From the NCBI RefSeq assembly GCF_022836875.1, contig NZ_CP090376.1, positions 2,170,001-2,234,000 of the forward strand: a stretch of 64,000 nucleotides of DNA. The letters run 5' to 3'. Below are positions 9,735 through 18,583 of the stretch, piece after piece; the stretch's first letter is position 1; the number at the start of each line of letters is the position of its first letter. This stretch comes from Flavobacterium enshiense. GTDB taxonomy: Bacteria > Bacteroidota > Bacteroidia > Flavobacteriales > Flavobacteriaceae. A model generated the notes under the pieces. That model ran no database searches. It saw only the letters and a list, made by a program, of their open reading frames with translations, and was not told the DNA's origin. Made by a program: the position numbers and the translations under genes.

Positions 9735-11351
9735 TTATTGCTTGGAAATAGTGTAGAACATTTTCAGTTTGTTGAACTCCACTTTATCTATACTTGCTTT
9801 AGGAATACTTTGCCAGTTGTTTGTAGTGTTTATCCTTGTTGTTTTTCCATTTAAGGTGTATTCCAATGGCATTTCAAAATTAGCTACATCGGTTTTCCAG
9901 CGTATTTCCACATTCTTTCCGTTTTGACGTACTTCTAATGCAGGAATGTTTTTATAACGTAAGTATTGATCAAAAACGGGAGTCAGATTCATACCGGTTT
10001 CCTTATTGAAAAAAGTGACAACGGTTTCTGTATCGATGATTTTATGACGATAGGTTTCAGAGTATTTTAAAATCATTTTCCACCATTTGGCATCGTCATT
10101 TACAATGTGACGAATTGTGTTCAATAGTAAAGAACCTTTGTAATACATATCACCGGAGCCTTCATTGTTTACGCCATAATGCCCAATAATTGGTTTGTCA
10201 TTTCGAACGTTTGCACCTTGTCCGTTAACATATTGCAATGCTTTTTCATAACCCAGCGTACATTCCACAAAAACGGCTTCGGAGTAGGTTGTAAATCCTT
10301 CGTGGATCCAAATATCTGCAATATCCTTTGATGTCACGCTGTTTCCAAACCATTCGTGGCCTGTTTCGTGAATGGTGATGAAATCAAAAGTCAATCCTAT
10401 GCTTGTGTGGCTGTTATCACGTCCTAAATAACCTTTTAAGTATTTATTTCCGTAAGCGACAGCACTTTGGTGTTCCATGCCTAAATAAGAAGTTTCAACC
10501 AATTTATAGCCGTCTTCTTTAAAAGGATAGGTGCCGAATTTCGATTGAAAGCAATCCATCATGCGTTTTACATCGGCTTCAAAATGTTTACGGGCTTTCT
10601 CTTCGTTCTCACGTAATACATAATAATCCAAATCCAAACCTTTATAATTATCGTGAATATGAACATAATCAGCAATATTTACTGTGATATCATAAGTGTT
10701 TATCGGACTTTTAACTTCCCAGTCCCAACGGGTATAACCGTTTTTCAAATCTTCCGAACCTAAGAAACGGCCATTAGAAACATTCATTAATCCGTTAGGA
10801 ACCGCCACTTTAACAGAAGCTCCAAAATCCGGCTCATCACTTTGCGTATCTTTAACTGGATACCATAAACTTGCACCGGTTCCTTGTACCGCAACACCAA
10901 TCCAGTCTTTACCCTGGGCATCTTTTTTGAATACAAAGCCACCATCCCACGGTGCATTTTTTGCAATCAATGGTTTTCCTGAGTAGTAAAAACGGATTTT
11001 GCCTTCTTTTCCAATAGGCATAGTTCCGTTCAAGTCGATGAATACGGCGTGATTATCCCTTTTGTATTTTAATTTCTTCTTATTGAAAACAATACTGTCC
11101 ACATTCATGTTGTCGAACAGGTCAATTTGGATTTTGTTAGTCGGTTCAGCAATTTTAAATGTTATATCGTTATAGCCGACAATGGTTTGAGTTTCAGGAT
11201 TGATTTTGATATTCAAATCATAACGCTGCACGTCAAAACTTGTACGTTCATGGCGTAAACCGCCCTGAAGCGAGTCTTTTCGGGTAAAATGTTGTGCTGT
11301 TGCCTGTTGCAATCCCAAAAGGAGTAGGGAATAGAATAGAATGTTTTTCAT
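9735..11351 (-). CDS. M1-family zinc metallopeptidase
   Basis: A 538-residue exported aminopeptidase-like enzyme with signal peptide MKNILFYSLLLLGLQQATAQ. The gluzincin zinc site HETGHEWFGNS with the third ligand in DIWIHEGFTTYSEA is intact (about residues 328-352). The usual GxMEN exopeptidase motif reads YLGMEHQSAVAYG. It lacks the large C-terminal domain of PepN, so it belongs to the short bacterial M1 group. Probably a periplasmic or secreted peptidase. Confidence 0.9.
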   Translation of the reverse strand: MKNILFYSLLLLGLQQATAQHFTRKDSLQGGLRHERTSFDVQRYDLNIKINPETQTIVGYNDITFKIAEPTNKIQIDLFDNMNVDSIVFNKKKLKYKRDNHAVFIDLNGTMPIGKEGKIRFYYSGKPLIAKNAPWDGGFVFKKDAQGKDWIGVAVQGTGASLWYPVKDTQSDEPDFGASVKVAVPNGLMNVSNGRFLGSEDLKNGYTRWDWEVKSPINTYDITVNIADYVHIHDNYKGLDLDYYVLRENEEKARKHFEADVKRMMDCFQSKFGTYPFKEDGYKLVETSYLGMEHQSAVAYGNKYLKGYLGRDNSHTSIGLTFDFITIHETGHEWFGNSVTSKDIADIWIHEGFTTYSEAVFVECTLGYEKALQYVNGQGANVRNDKPIIGHYGVNNEGSGDMYYKGSLLLNTIRHIVNDDAKWWKMILKYSETYRHKIIDTETVVTFFNKETGMNLTPVFDQYLRYKNIPALEVRQNGKNVEIRWKTDVANFEMPLEYTLNGKTTRINTTNNWQSIPKASIDKVEFNKLKMFYTISKQ

Positions 11352-11354
11352 ATC

Positions 11355-11480
11355 TTAAAAATAAGTATAATATAGGTCTCTTAAAAAAATCATCCAAATA
11401 AATCTAATGATTATTAGTATTGTCATAATTGCACCGGGATGTGTCCAATCCCATTTGAATTTACTTTGTTTATTTTTCAT
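11355..11480 (-). CDS. 41-residue membrane microprotein upstream of the M1 peptidase
   Basis: The ATG at 11478-11480 opens a 41-codon frame (MKNKQSKFKWDWTHPGAIMT...) ending TAA at 11355-11357, three bases before the peptidase start. It has a charged N-terminus and one hydrophobic segment (ILIIIRFIWMIFL). Tight spacing suggests co-transcription with the peptidase. No family is recognised; a chance frame remains possible. Confidence 0.45.
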   Translation of the reverse strand: MKNKQSKFKWDWTHPGAIMTILIIIRFIWMIFLRDLYYTYF

Positions 11481-11558
11481 AAAGTTTAAAAAAATCCACT
11501 GAAGTATAAGTAGCAGATTCTGTTGTTTTGTTACGTTTTGCGGATGCTATTTTCAGGA

Positions 11559-13103
11559 TTACTGATTGGCTTTTATATCTTGTAAAATCCATTCCATTTC
11601 GGGATCCCTGTCTTCAATCCGATCTTTCAATGTAGGTATGATGACCTTGTCCGGAAATATGCCGCGTCCGTCAACAACAGTTTCATAATTAGAGGAATTG
11701 ACCATTAATCCGAAACGAATATTCAATTTGGAATGAGGAAGTTTGGAAACATACATTTTCCCGGCCACCGTTCCGTTGAATGCCCCTCCGGTTTCTTCTC
11801 CTACGAAAAAAGCCCTTCCGGAACCTTTAAGGTTTGAAGAAATAAGACTGGATGCTGAAATGCTTCCGCCATTAATCAAAACATAGATTTTACCTCCAAA
11901 AGCAATAGGACTAATAGATTCTGGTTTTGTTTCCACACTGAAATAGTAGTTTCCGTCTGATTTTTTATGAGTTTTAAAAAACATATACGGGTAATAGACA
12001 GGAATAATTAAGGCTCTGATTATTTTGACACCGAAAGAACTGTCTCTAAAGTACTCCCCGCTTAACATACTTGTTTTAGAAACTACCTGGGAGTCATCCA
12101 TGAAAATGAACGTACCATCCGCTAAATAGGTGTACAGATGAGCTATTTCATCCAGCCTTCCTCCGGGATTATCTCTTAAGTCTAGAATCAGTGTTTTTGT
12201 GCCGTACCGGTACATTTTGGTAAAGCTATCATTGTAAAAACCATAGTAATCTCCTAATGAAAACTCGTTGATTTTAAGAATTGCTATGCTGCTGTCTTTC
12301 TCCATGAACCGGAGGTTTCTGTTGTATGTTCCTGTAATCGGATCGTATCCACGGGTGTTTTTCTTTTCTGTTTTGTTTCTTGTCTTTTCTTTTTTCTTTC
12401 TTTTGTTGTCGGCTGTTTTTAGCGAATCGATTTCACTCCTTTTAATTACCGATGTTTTTAAGGTGTCGTTGTGTTTGAAAGCATATTTAATGCTGTCCTG
12501 AATGCCATTTTCTAATGTATAATAGATTGAAAAACTTCTTGATAATTCATTTCTCTTAAAGGTTTTGTTGAAGCCGTCTGAAGTGAAACGAGTTGTATAG
12601 GTTTGGAGTAGGTCAGGGGTGTTTTTGTTGTTGATAGCCACAACCTCGGTACCTGGTTTGATTGACTTGTCTTGAGAATTGTTTTTAATAATGTATAACT
12701 TATTATCATGAATATCGAATTCAAATTGAGACAGTGGTCCAACTCCTTTTTTTGCATAGGTATCTCTTTCTTTTTTGGACAAGTGTCTCGGTAAAGGATA
12801 TATAGATGTGTGTCCTTGTTTTATGGCAGCAATGACCGGACTTATTTTTGTGTAAAACTCAACACTTGTCATTGGTTTAGTGATAGTCGATTTTAGGCTG
12901 TCAAATTTATAGTCCAGGGATTCTTTGCTGATGTACCAATATAGTTTCGGGTGCAGTTTTCGGAGTTTCTTGTATGTAAAGTCGACATCGGCTTTTAAAT
13001 TTTTCTCGGATATCATTTTTTCCGGAAAAAGATTTTTATTTCTGACCGAATTGCAGCCTGCAAGTACACTAAGTGCTAAAAAAACTAGTAATGTATTTTT
13101 CAT
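11559..13103 (-). CDS. S41-family peptidase, lipoprotein
   Basis: A 514-residue C-terminal-processing-protease-like serine protease. The N-terminus MKNTLLVFLALSVLAGC ends in a lipobox, so the protein is probably membrane-anchored. The S41 catalytic domain shows LILDLRDNPGGRLDEIAHLY and the nucleophile region GGSISASS, with EETGGAFNGT downstream. A charged, lysine-rich insert (residues about 225-250) is unusual. Substrate unknown. Confidence 0.85.
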   Translation of the reverse strand: MKNTLLVFLALSVLAGCNSVRNKNLFPEKMISEKNLKADVDFTYKKLRKLHPKLYWYISKESLDYKFDSLKSTITKPMTSVEFYTKISPVIAAIKQGHTSIYPLPRHLSKKERDTYAKKGVGPLSQFEFDIHDNKLYIIKNNSQDKSIKPGTEVVAINNKNTPDLLQTYTTRFTSDGFNKTFKRNELSRSFSIYYTLENGIQDSIKYAFKHNDTLKTSVIKRSEIDSLKTADNKRKKKEKTRNKTEKKNTRGYDPITGTYNRNLRFMEKDSSIAILKINEFSLGDYYGFYNDSFTKMYRYGTKTLILDLRDNPGGRLDEIAHLYTYLADGTFIFMDDSQVVSKTSMLSGEYFRDSSFGVKIIRALIIPVYYPYMFFKTHKKSDGNYYFSVETKPESISPIAFGGKIYVLINGGSISASSLISSNLKGSGRAFFVGEETGGAFNGTVAGKMYVSKLPHSKLNIRFGLMVNSSNYETVVDGRGIFPDKVIIPTLKDRIEDRDPEMEWILQDIKANQ

Positions 13104-13198
13104 TTCAGAAGGGTGTTGAAAATCGGCACTCCTAAAATTACGAATTATTTTAAAAACTCGTGTATAAGCTTGTAAGACAAATTTTAATCACTGAAATG

Positions 13199-13753
13199 TT
13201 ATTCGCAACTGTATTTGTCTACTTCATTTGAAAAAGCGTTGAAAACGATGGGGTTAAAGTATCCGATATTTGTGAAATAGATTCCTTTGCTATTGATTGT
13301 AACAATGACTGCGTCAAATTTTCTATTGAAATCTTTTAAAAACAGATTGAAGAAGTAATTTGAAGTATCATCTATCCAAATTTTATCGGCTTCTATGAAT
13401 TCGGGTTTGATATATAGTATTGGCTTATAAACGGCGGTAACATTGTGGCTATGATCAAAAGTAAAATACATTTTGTCGACTATTCTGTTTTTTAGGTTTT
13501 TGCATTCTATTTCATGATTGGAATAGTAGAAGTGCAATGTTTTAACCGAATCAAGATTGATATTCAATTTATGAAGAAATTGTTTCAGATCTTTTAGTAC
13601 CACTTTTCCCAGACAACCTGGTGTCAATTTATCATGATCATTCGGAAATGCATCTTTAAGGGTTACATCTTGAGTGTTTTTATAATTTGCGGGTTGAGAT
13701 TTTACAATTTGTGATGTAATAAAAAAAAGAAGGAGTGTTATAAATTTTATCAT
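13199..13753 (-). CDS. secreted hypothetical protein
   Basis: A 184-residue protein with signal peptide MIKFITLLLFFITSQIVKSQ. The mature part contains beta-rich segments such as DKMYFTFDHSHNVTAVYKP. I recognise no domain. It is transcribed in the same direction as the neighbouring S41 peptidase gene but is separated from it by about 95 bases. Confidence 0.65.
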   Translation of the reverse strand: MIKFITLLLFFITSQIVKSQPANYKNTQDVTLKDAFPNDHDKLTPGCLGKVVLKDLKQFLHKLNINLDSVKTLHFYYSNHEIECKNLKNRIVDKMYFTFDHSHNVTAVYKPILYIKPEFIEADKIWIDDTSNYFFNLFLKDFNRKFDAVIVTINSKGIYFTNIGYFNPIVFNAFSNEVDKYSCE

Positions 13754-13820
13754 ACATGATTTTTTTGGTCACCAAATTATTTTTTGGGCTAATGTATAAA
13801 TAAAAATTTCATTACATAAA

Positions 13821-13849
13821 AAAAACCTGACAAAAATAAATTCGTCAGG
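13821..13849 (-). terminator. terminator of the carboxylase gene
   Basis: The hairpin cctgac / gtcagg is followed on the minus strand by a T-run; it lies just past the carboxylase stop. Confidence 0.7.
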
Positions 13850-13879
13850 CTAATAATTAGATTATTATAATTTAAGTAT

Positions 13880-15523
13880 TTACACTTGGATAACACCTAA
13901 ATTAAATGGTTTTTCAATAGGAGCGTGGTTAGCAGCCTCGATTCCCATTGAAATCCATTTTCTTGTATCCAATGGATCAATGATGGCGTCGGTCCACAAA
14001 CGAGAAGCTGCATAATATGGAGAAACCTGCTCGTCGTATCGCGATTTTATTTTATTGAATAACTCGGCTTCCACTTCCGGAGTAATTTCTTCTCCTCTTG
14101 CTTTCATTGCAGATTCTTCAATCTGTAAAAGTACTTTTGCTGCCTGAGCACCACCCATTACGGCTAATTCGGCACTTGGCCAGGCAAAGATTAAACGAGG
14201 GTCGTATGCTTTACCACACATAGCATAATTTCCTGCTCCGTAAGAGTTTCCAACTACAACAGTAAATTTCGGCACAACTGAATTGGCTACAGCATTTACC
14301 ATTTTAGCTCCGTCTTTAATGATTCCTCCGTGTTCTGATTTTGAACCCACCATGAAACCGGTTACATCGTGAACGAATACCAACGGAATTTTCTTTTGGT
14401 TACAGTTAGCAATAAAACGTGTTGCTTTATCTGCTGAGTCAGAATAAATTACGCCTCCAAACTGCATTTCACTTGGTTTGGTTTTTGCTCCGGTTGTCTT
14501 TACGATTTTACGCTGGTTGGCTACAATTCCGACTGCCCAGCCGTCAATACGTGCATAAGCAGTGATGATGGATTGACCGTAACCGGCTTTGTATTCATCT
14601 ACTTCAGAATTATCAACCAAACGCTTGATGATTTCCATCATGTCGTACTGTTCCGCTCTCGATTTTGGAAGAAGTCCGAAGATTTCATTTTCGTCCAATG
14701 CTGGTTTTTCAGCTTTTACTCTGTTGAATCCAGCTTTATCATAATCACCGATTTTTCCAACGATGTTTCTGATGGTATCTAAAGCGTCTTTATCATCTTT
14801 AGCTTTATAATCTGTTACACCGGAAATTTCGCAGTGTGTTGTTGCTCCTCCAAGTGTTTCATTGTCGATAGTTTCGCCAATAGCGGCTTTCACCAAATAA
14901 CTTCCGGCAAGGAAAATACTTCCAGTTTTATCTACGATTAGTGCTTCATCACTCATAATAGGTAGGTAAGCACCTCCGGCAACGCAACTTCCCATAACGG
15001 CTGCGATCTGAGTTATTCCCATACTGCTCATGATAGCGTTATTGCGGAAAATACGTCCGAAATGTTCTTTATCAGGGAAAATTTCATCCTGCAACGGAAG
15101 GTAAACTCCTGCACTGTCAACAAGGTATATAATTGGAAGTTTATTTTCCATCGCTATTTCCTGTGCACGTAAGTTCTTTTTAGCTGTGATAGGGAACCAG
15201 GCTCCGGCTTTTACAGTAGCATCATTGGCTACAACCACACATTGCTTTCCGTTCACATAGCCAATCTTAATAACAACACCTCCGGATGGACAGCCTCCAT
15301 GTTCTTTGTACATACCTTCGCCTACAAATGCTCCGATTTCTATGTTTTTGGCGCCTTTGTCTAATAAATATTCGATACGTTCGCGGGCAGTCATTTTTCC
15401 TTCGCCATGGAGTTTAGCGATGCGCTTTTCTCCGCCGCCGAGTTTTACTTTGGCTAAACGTTGTTTTAAATCGGAAAGTAAAAGTTTGTTGTGATCTTCG
15501 TTTTTGTTGAAGTTAATATCCAT
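13880..15523 (-). CDS. acyl-CoA carboxylase, carboxyltransferase (beta) subunit
   Basis: A 547-residue carboxyltransferase of the biotin-dependent acyl-CoA carboxylase family. It transfers CO2 from carboxybiotin to an acyl-CoA. It starts RIAKLHGEGKMTARERIEYLLD, has GGVVIKIGYVNGKQCVVVANDATVKAG-type N-domain sequence (quoted in part: GGVVIKIGYVNGKQC) and GGAYLPIMSDEA, and a C-domain VHDVTGFMVG. The arrangement resembles methylcrotonyl-CoA or propionyl-CoA carboxylase beta subunits. The biotin subunit is not adjacent, so the substrate is not fixed. Confidence 0.92.
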   Translation of the reverse strand: MDINFNKNEDHNKLLLSDLKQRLAKVKLGGGEKRIAKLHGEGKMTARERIEYLLDKGAKNIEIGAFVGEGMYKEHGGCPSGGVVIKIGYVNGKQCVVVANDATVKAGAWFPITAKKNLRAQEIAMENKLPIIYLVDSAGVYLPLQDEIFPDKEHFGRIFRNNAIMSSMGITQIAAVMGSCVAGGAYLPIMSDEALIVDKTGSIFLAGSYLVKAAIGETIDNETLGGATTHCEISGVTDYKAKDDKDALDTIRNIVGKIGDYDKAGFNRVKAEKPALDENEIFGLLPKSRAEQYDMMEIIKRLVDNSEVDEYKAGYGQSIITAYARIDGWAVGIVANQRKIVKTTGAKTKPSEMQFGGVIYSDSADKATRFIANCNQKKIPLVFVHDVTGFMVGSKSEHGGIIKDGAKMVNAVANSVVPKFTVVVGNSYGAGNYAMCGKAYDPRLIFAWPSAELAVMGGAQAAKVLLQIEESAMKARGEEITPEVEAELFNKIKSRYDEQVSPYYAASRLWTDAIIDPLDTRKWISMGIEAANHAPIEKPFNLGVIQV

Positions 15524-15637
15524 TGTGCTTTTATTTTATTAGCTGTAAAGATGTAATTTTGGTTGGCTAAAATACGAAACTTTTTATTCTGAAATACAAT
15601 CATTTCCCATACTTTTCTGACGCTCATATTAATTACG

Positions 15638-15684
15638 AATTAACGTTGACTTAACGTTAACTTAACATTGGATAGATACTTTTG
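15638..15684 (+). promoter_or_regulatory. three 11-bp tandem repeats plus -7 element (Pho-box-like)
   Basis: Three adjacent 11-mers (aattaacgttg, acttaacgtta, acttaacattg; 15638-15670) are followed by TACTTTTG at 15677-15684, a good -7 element. No TTG lies at normal -33 spacing, so an activator is likely. The 11-bp period equals that of PhoB boxes, and the downstream genes are for phosphate transport. That PhoB binds here is inference. Confidence 0.55.
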
Positions 15685-15703
15685 CACCCAAAATTAATAT
15701 AAG

Positions 15704-16348
15704 ATGTCAATAAACAGTATTTTCCAATTTTTGGTACCAAAAGACAAAAAGTTCTTCCCTTTATTTGAGCAAGCTGCAAATAACTTAACCTTATTGGCAG
15801 AGACTTTGCACGAAGCTGTAAATGCTCCTAAGAATGAAAGAGAGAGTTATTATAAGAAAATTGAGGAGTTAGAGGCTAATATAGAAGAGATTACTCATAA
15901 GACTCATTTGGAATTAAGCAGAAACTTTATTACACCGTTTGACAGAGAAGATATCCACGCCTTAATTAAAGCGATTGACGATGTAGCGGATTATATGCAT
16001 GAAGGTGGAAGCAGAATGCGCTTGTATCAGGTGGAGAAAATCACCAAATCTATTCGTAAGCTGACAGAAATCAATCTTGAGGCTTGTAAGTTAATCAGTA
16101 AGGCGGTTCATGAATTGAGAGATTTGAAAAATCTTAAGTCAATTACTGATGCTTGTAAACGTATCAACAAATTAGAAAGTAAAGCAGACAGCGTTTTCGA
16201 TAAAGCCGTAGCGGATATTTTTGAAAACGAAACAGATGCGAAAAACGTTATTAAATACAAAGAAGTTCTTTCTTCGTTAGAAACGGCTACTGATAAGTGT
16301 AAAGGCGTTGCGAATGTTTTAGAATCAATTGTTGTTAAGCATTCTTAA
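15704..16348 (+). CDS. DUF47 / PhoU-like phosphate-transport accessory protein
   Basis: A 214-residue all-helical protein of the DUF47 family (also called Pit accessory protein). Typical sequences are LAETLHEAVNAPKNE, THLELSRNFITPFDREDIHAL and DDVADYMHEG. Members are thought to modulate the adjacent PiT transporter. It lies 24 bases upstream of the transporter gene and shares its promoter. Confidence 0.9.
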   Translation: MSINSIFQFLVPKDKKFFPLFEQAANNLTLLAETLHEAVNAPKNERESYYKKIEELEANIEEITHKTHLELSRNFITPFDREDIHALIKAIDDVADYMHEGGSRMRLYQVEKITKSIRKLTEINLEACKLISKAVHELRDLKNLKSITDACKRINKLESKADSVFDKAVADIFENETDAKNVIKYKEVLSSLETATDKCKGVANVLESIVVKHS

Positions 16349-16372
16349 TTCTTTTTCAATCAGAAAGTATTT

Positions 16373-17680
16373 ATGGATTTTACACTATTAATAATAATCA
16401 TTGTATTAGCGCTGATTTTTGACTATATCAATGGTTTTCACGATGCGGCGAACTCGATTGCGACTATTGTTGCGACTAAAGTGCTTACGCCTTTTCAGGC
16501 TGTATTTTGGGCTGCATTTTTTAATTTCCTGGCTTATTGGGTTTTTGGTTTTGGAGTTGCTGATACAGTAGCTAAAACAGCTCACACCGGAAGTATTAAT
16601 TTAACGGTGATTTTGGCAGGGATTATTGCTGCAATTATCTGGAACTTATTGACCTGGTGGAAAGGAATCCCGTCTTCATCTTCTCATACGCTTATCGGAG
16701 GTTTTGCGGGTGCTGCCATCGCGCACGGATTATCATCAGTTACTGATCCTGAGCATGCAGGTTTTAAAATTGTTAACTGGTTTAAAGCAGCCAAAGAAGG
16801 GGAGTTGCTGCCTACAGGGGTTTTCATAGTAATACTTTTTATTGTTTTTGCTCCGTTGTTAGGTATGATAATTTCTTATTTTATATCACTATGGATGATG
16901 TATGCTTCTAAGAAAAGTATTTATCCGAAGATTGTAACCGTTTTAATAATGTTGCTGGGAGTTTTGTTCCTGTCTTCTGTTCTGCATCCTTATGAAAAAA
17001 TAGAAAAACCAAGATTTGATAGTCATTTTTGGAGTGTCGTAGCAGAACCTCATAATATAAAATTCCTGTTGGTAGGCTTTATCTTTTTTAGCTTGTCTAT
17101 TTTCAACTTGATTTTTAGTTATTTTTCTGTAGCGAAATCTGAAGCTATCCTTAAAAAGATGCAGTTGTTATCATCAGCAGCTTTCAGTTTGGGGCACGGA
17201 GGTAACGACTCTCAGAAAGTAATGGGTATCATCGCAGCTGCAGTTGCGGTTTATGCCAATGCAAACCCGAATATTGATTTGTCTGCGGGTTGGTTTGATT
17301 TAAATGTTGATATTGATAAAGGAACAATGCCGGGTTGGATTCCAATAACCTGTTATACTGTAATTGGTTTAGGTACTTTAAGTGGTGGATGGAAAATTGT
17401 AAAAACAATGGGGTCTAAAATCACGAAAGTAACTGCTTTTGAGGGTGTTGTAGCGGAATCAGCAGGTGCACTGACATTATTCATGACGGAACACTTTAAA
17501 ATTCCGGTTTCGACAACTCATACCATTACAGGTTCAATTATCGGGGTAGGTTTAACAAAAAGGGTTTCTGCTGTTCGTTGGGGTGTAACCGTTAGCTTGT
17601 TATGGGCTTGGATATTAACCATTCCTGTTTCAGCGGTTATTGCAGCTATCACTTATTATTTGTTAAGCGCAATATTATAA
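16373..17680 (+). CDS. pit: PiT-family inorganic phosphate transporter
   Basis: A 435-residue inner-membrane phosphate symporter. The two PiT signature repeats are visible: NGFHDAANSIATIVATKVL near residue 20 and SLGHGGNDSQKVMGIIAAA near residue 280. GIPSSSSHTLIGGFAGA and IPVSTTHTITGSIIGVG are the paired substrate loops. It forms an operon with the upstream DUF47 gene and ends at a strong terminator. Confidence 0.95.
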   Translation: MDFTLLIIIIVLALIFDYINGFHDAANSIATIVATKVLTPFQAVFWAAFFNFLAYWVFGFGVADTVAKTAHTGSINLTVILAGIIAAIIWNLLTWWKGIPSSSSHTLIGGFAGAAIAHGLSSVTDPEHAGFKIVNWFKAAKEGELLPTGVFIVILFIVFAPLLGMIISYFISLWMMYASKKSIYPKIVTVLIMLLGVLFLSSVLHPYEKIEKPRFDSHFWSVVAEPHNIKFLLVGFIFFSLSIFNLIFSYFSVAKSEAILKKMQLLSSAAFSLGHGGNDSQKVMGIIAAAVAVYANANPNIDLSAGWFDLNVDIDKGTMPGWIPITCYTVIGLGTLSGGWKIVKTMGSKITKVTAFEGVVAESAGALTLFMTEHFKIPVSTTHTITGSIIGVGLTKRVSAVRWGVTVSLLWAWILTIPVSAVIAAITYYLLSAIL

Positions 17681-17696
17681 TAATCATATAAAAGGA

Positions 17697-17731
17697 TATA
17701 AAAAAACCACGCAAATAGCGTGGTTTTTTTA
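17697..17731. terminator. bidirectional terminator
   Basis: A perfect hairpin (aaaaaaccacgc / gcgtggtttttt) lies between the convergent phosphate-transporter and NlpC/P60 genes and overlaps the latter's stop. Confidence 0.85.
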
Positions 17732-18490
17732 TATGATTTTTTTAATGACCCGGAGTTTGTGAGTGTGTCTTCCGGTATCAATATTGTAAATTCCTAGATG
17801 ATCCAATCGGTCAATGCGTACTTTTCCGTGTGCGTGAATAATGTAATTGTCGTCCATTATCAGGCCCACATGTGTAATTCGTCCTTCTTCGTTATCAAAA
17901 AAGGCTAAATCACCCGGTTCGCTTTCTTCTATGAAACTCAATGCTTCTCCTTGTGTAGCTTGTTGTGAGGCATCGCGAAGTAAGGAGTAACCATTCAGTT
18001 TATAAACCATTTGGGTGAACCCGGAACAGTCAATACCGAAAGGCGTTTTTCCTCCCCACAAATAAGGGGCATTCAAATACATGAATGCGGTTTTTATTAG
18101 CTCTGATTTTGGCTTAATACCACAAGCTTTCATTCCTTCAAAAGAAAATTGTGAAGTATTGATTTCCTGGTTGTCTAAAAAAGACAGTGAACTTCCAATT
18201 GGAATAGGTAATAAGGAATTGTTGTGTGTTGTGATATATTCTATCAGGTCAGCATTCAATATGGATGCCGAATTAGAAAGATAAGCATAATTCGCTTCAG
18301 AAATTATCTGAAATTGTTTGTTGTCAATCCAGCCTTCGTAACTATCAAAAGCTAATTGAATTCGGGACCATTTGTCCGTTTGTTCTAAAATTTTGAAATG
18401 TTCGCCAAAGAGTACCTGAGAAACTAATTCGCTTCTATCGCTTGGTTCTGCGCGTAATGGAACTATGGCTAAATTACAAATAGCAAACAT
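17729..18490 (-). CDS. NlpC/P60 cell-wall peptidase with SH3 domain
   Basis: A 253-residue cysteine peptidase of the C40 family, expected to cut peptidoglycan stem peptides. The N-terminal part is SH3-like. The NlpC/P60 domain has the catalytic cysteine in GIDCSGFTQMVY (about residue 155) and the histidine in RITHVGLIMDD, with IIHAHGKVRID completing the site. No signal peptide is obvious at the N-terminus (MFAICNLAIVPLR), so export is uncertain. Confidence 0.88.
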   Translation of the reverse strand: MFAICNLAIVPLRAEPSDRSELVSQVLFGEHFKILEQTDKWSRIQLAFDSYEGWIDNKQFQIISEANYAYLSNSASILNADLIEYITTHNNSLLPIPIGSSLSFLDNQEINTSQFSFEGMKACGIKPKSELIKTAFMYLNAPYLWGGKTPFGIDCSGFTQMVYKLNGYSLLRDASQQATQGEALSFIEESEPGDLAFFDNEEGRITHVGLIMDDNYIIHAHGKVRIDRLDHLGIYNIDTGRHTHKLRVIKKII

Positions 18491-18512
18491 TTAAGGAAAT
18501 TATGAGTTAATA

Positions 18513-18566
18513 AATTATGAGTTATAAGTTGAACTCAAATAAGTTCAAAACCTATAACCCATAATT
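18513..18566. terminator. imperfect hairpin after the thiolase gene
   Basis: A long imperfect inverted repeat (aattatgagttata ... tataacccataatt, with an inner gaact/agttc stem) lies between the thiolase 3' end and the next gene. It could act as a terminator; it lacks a clean T-run. Confidence 0.4.
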
Positions 18567-18583
18567 CTTAAATTTATAAGTGA

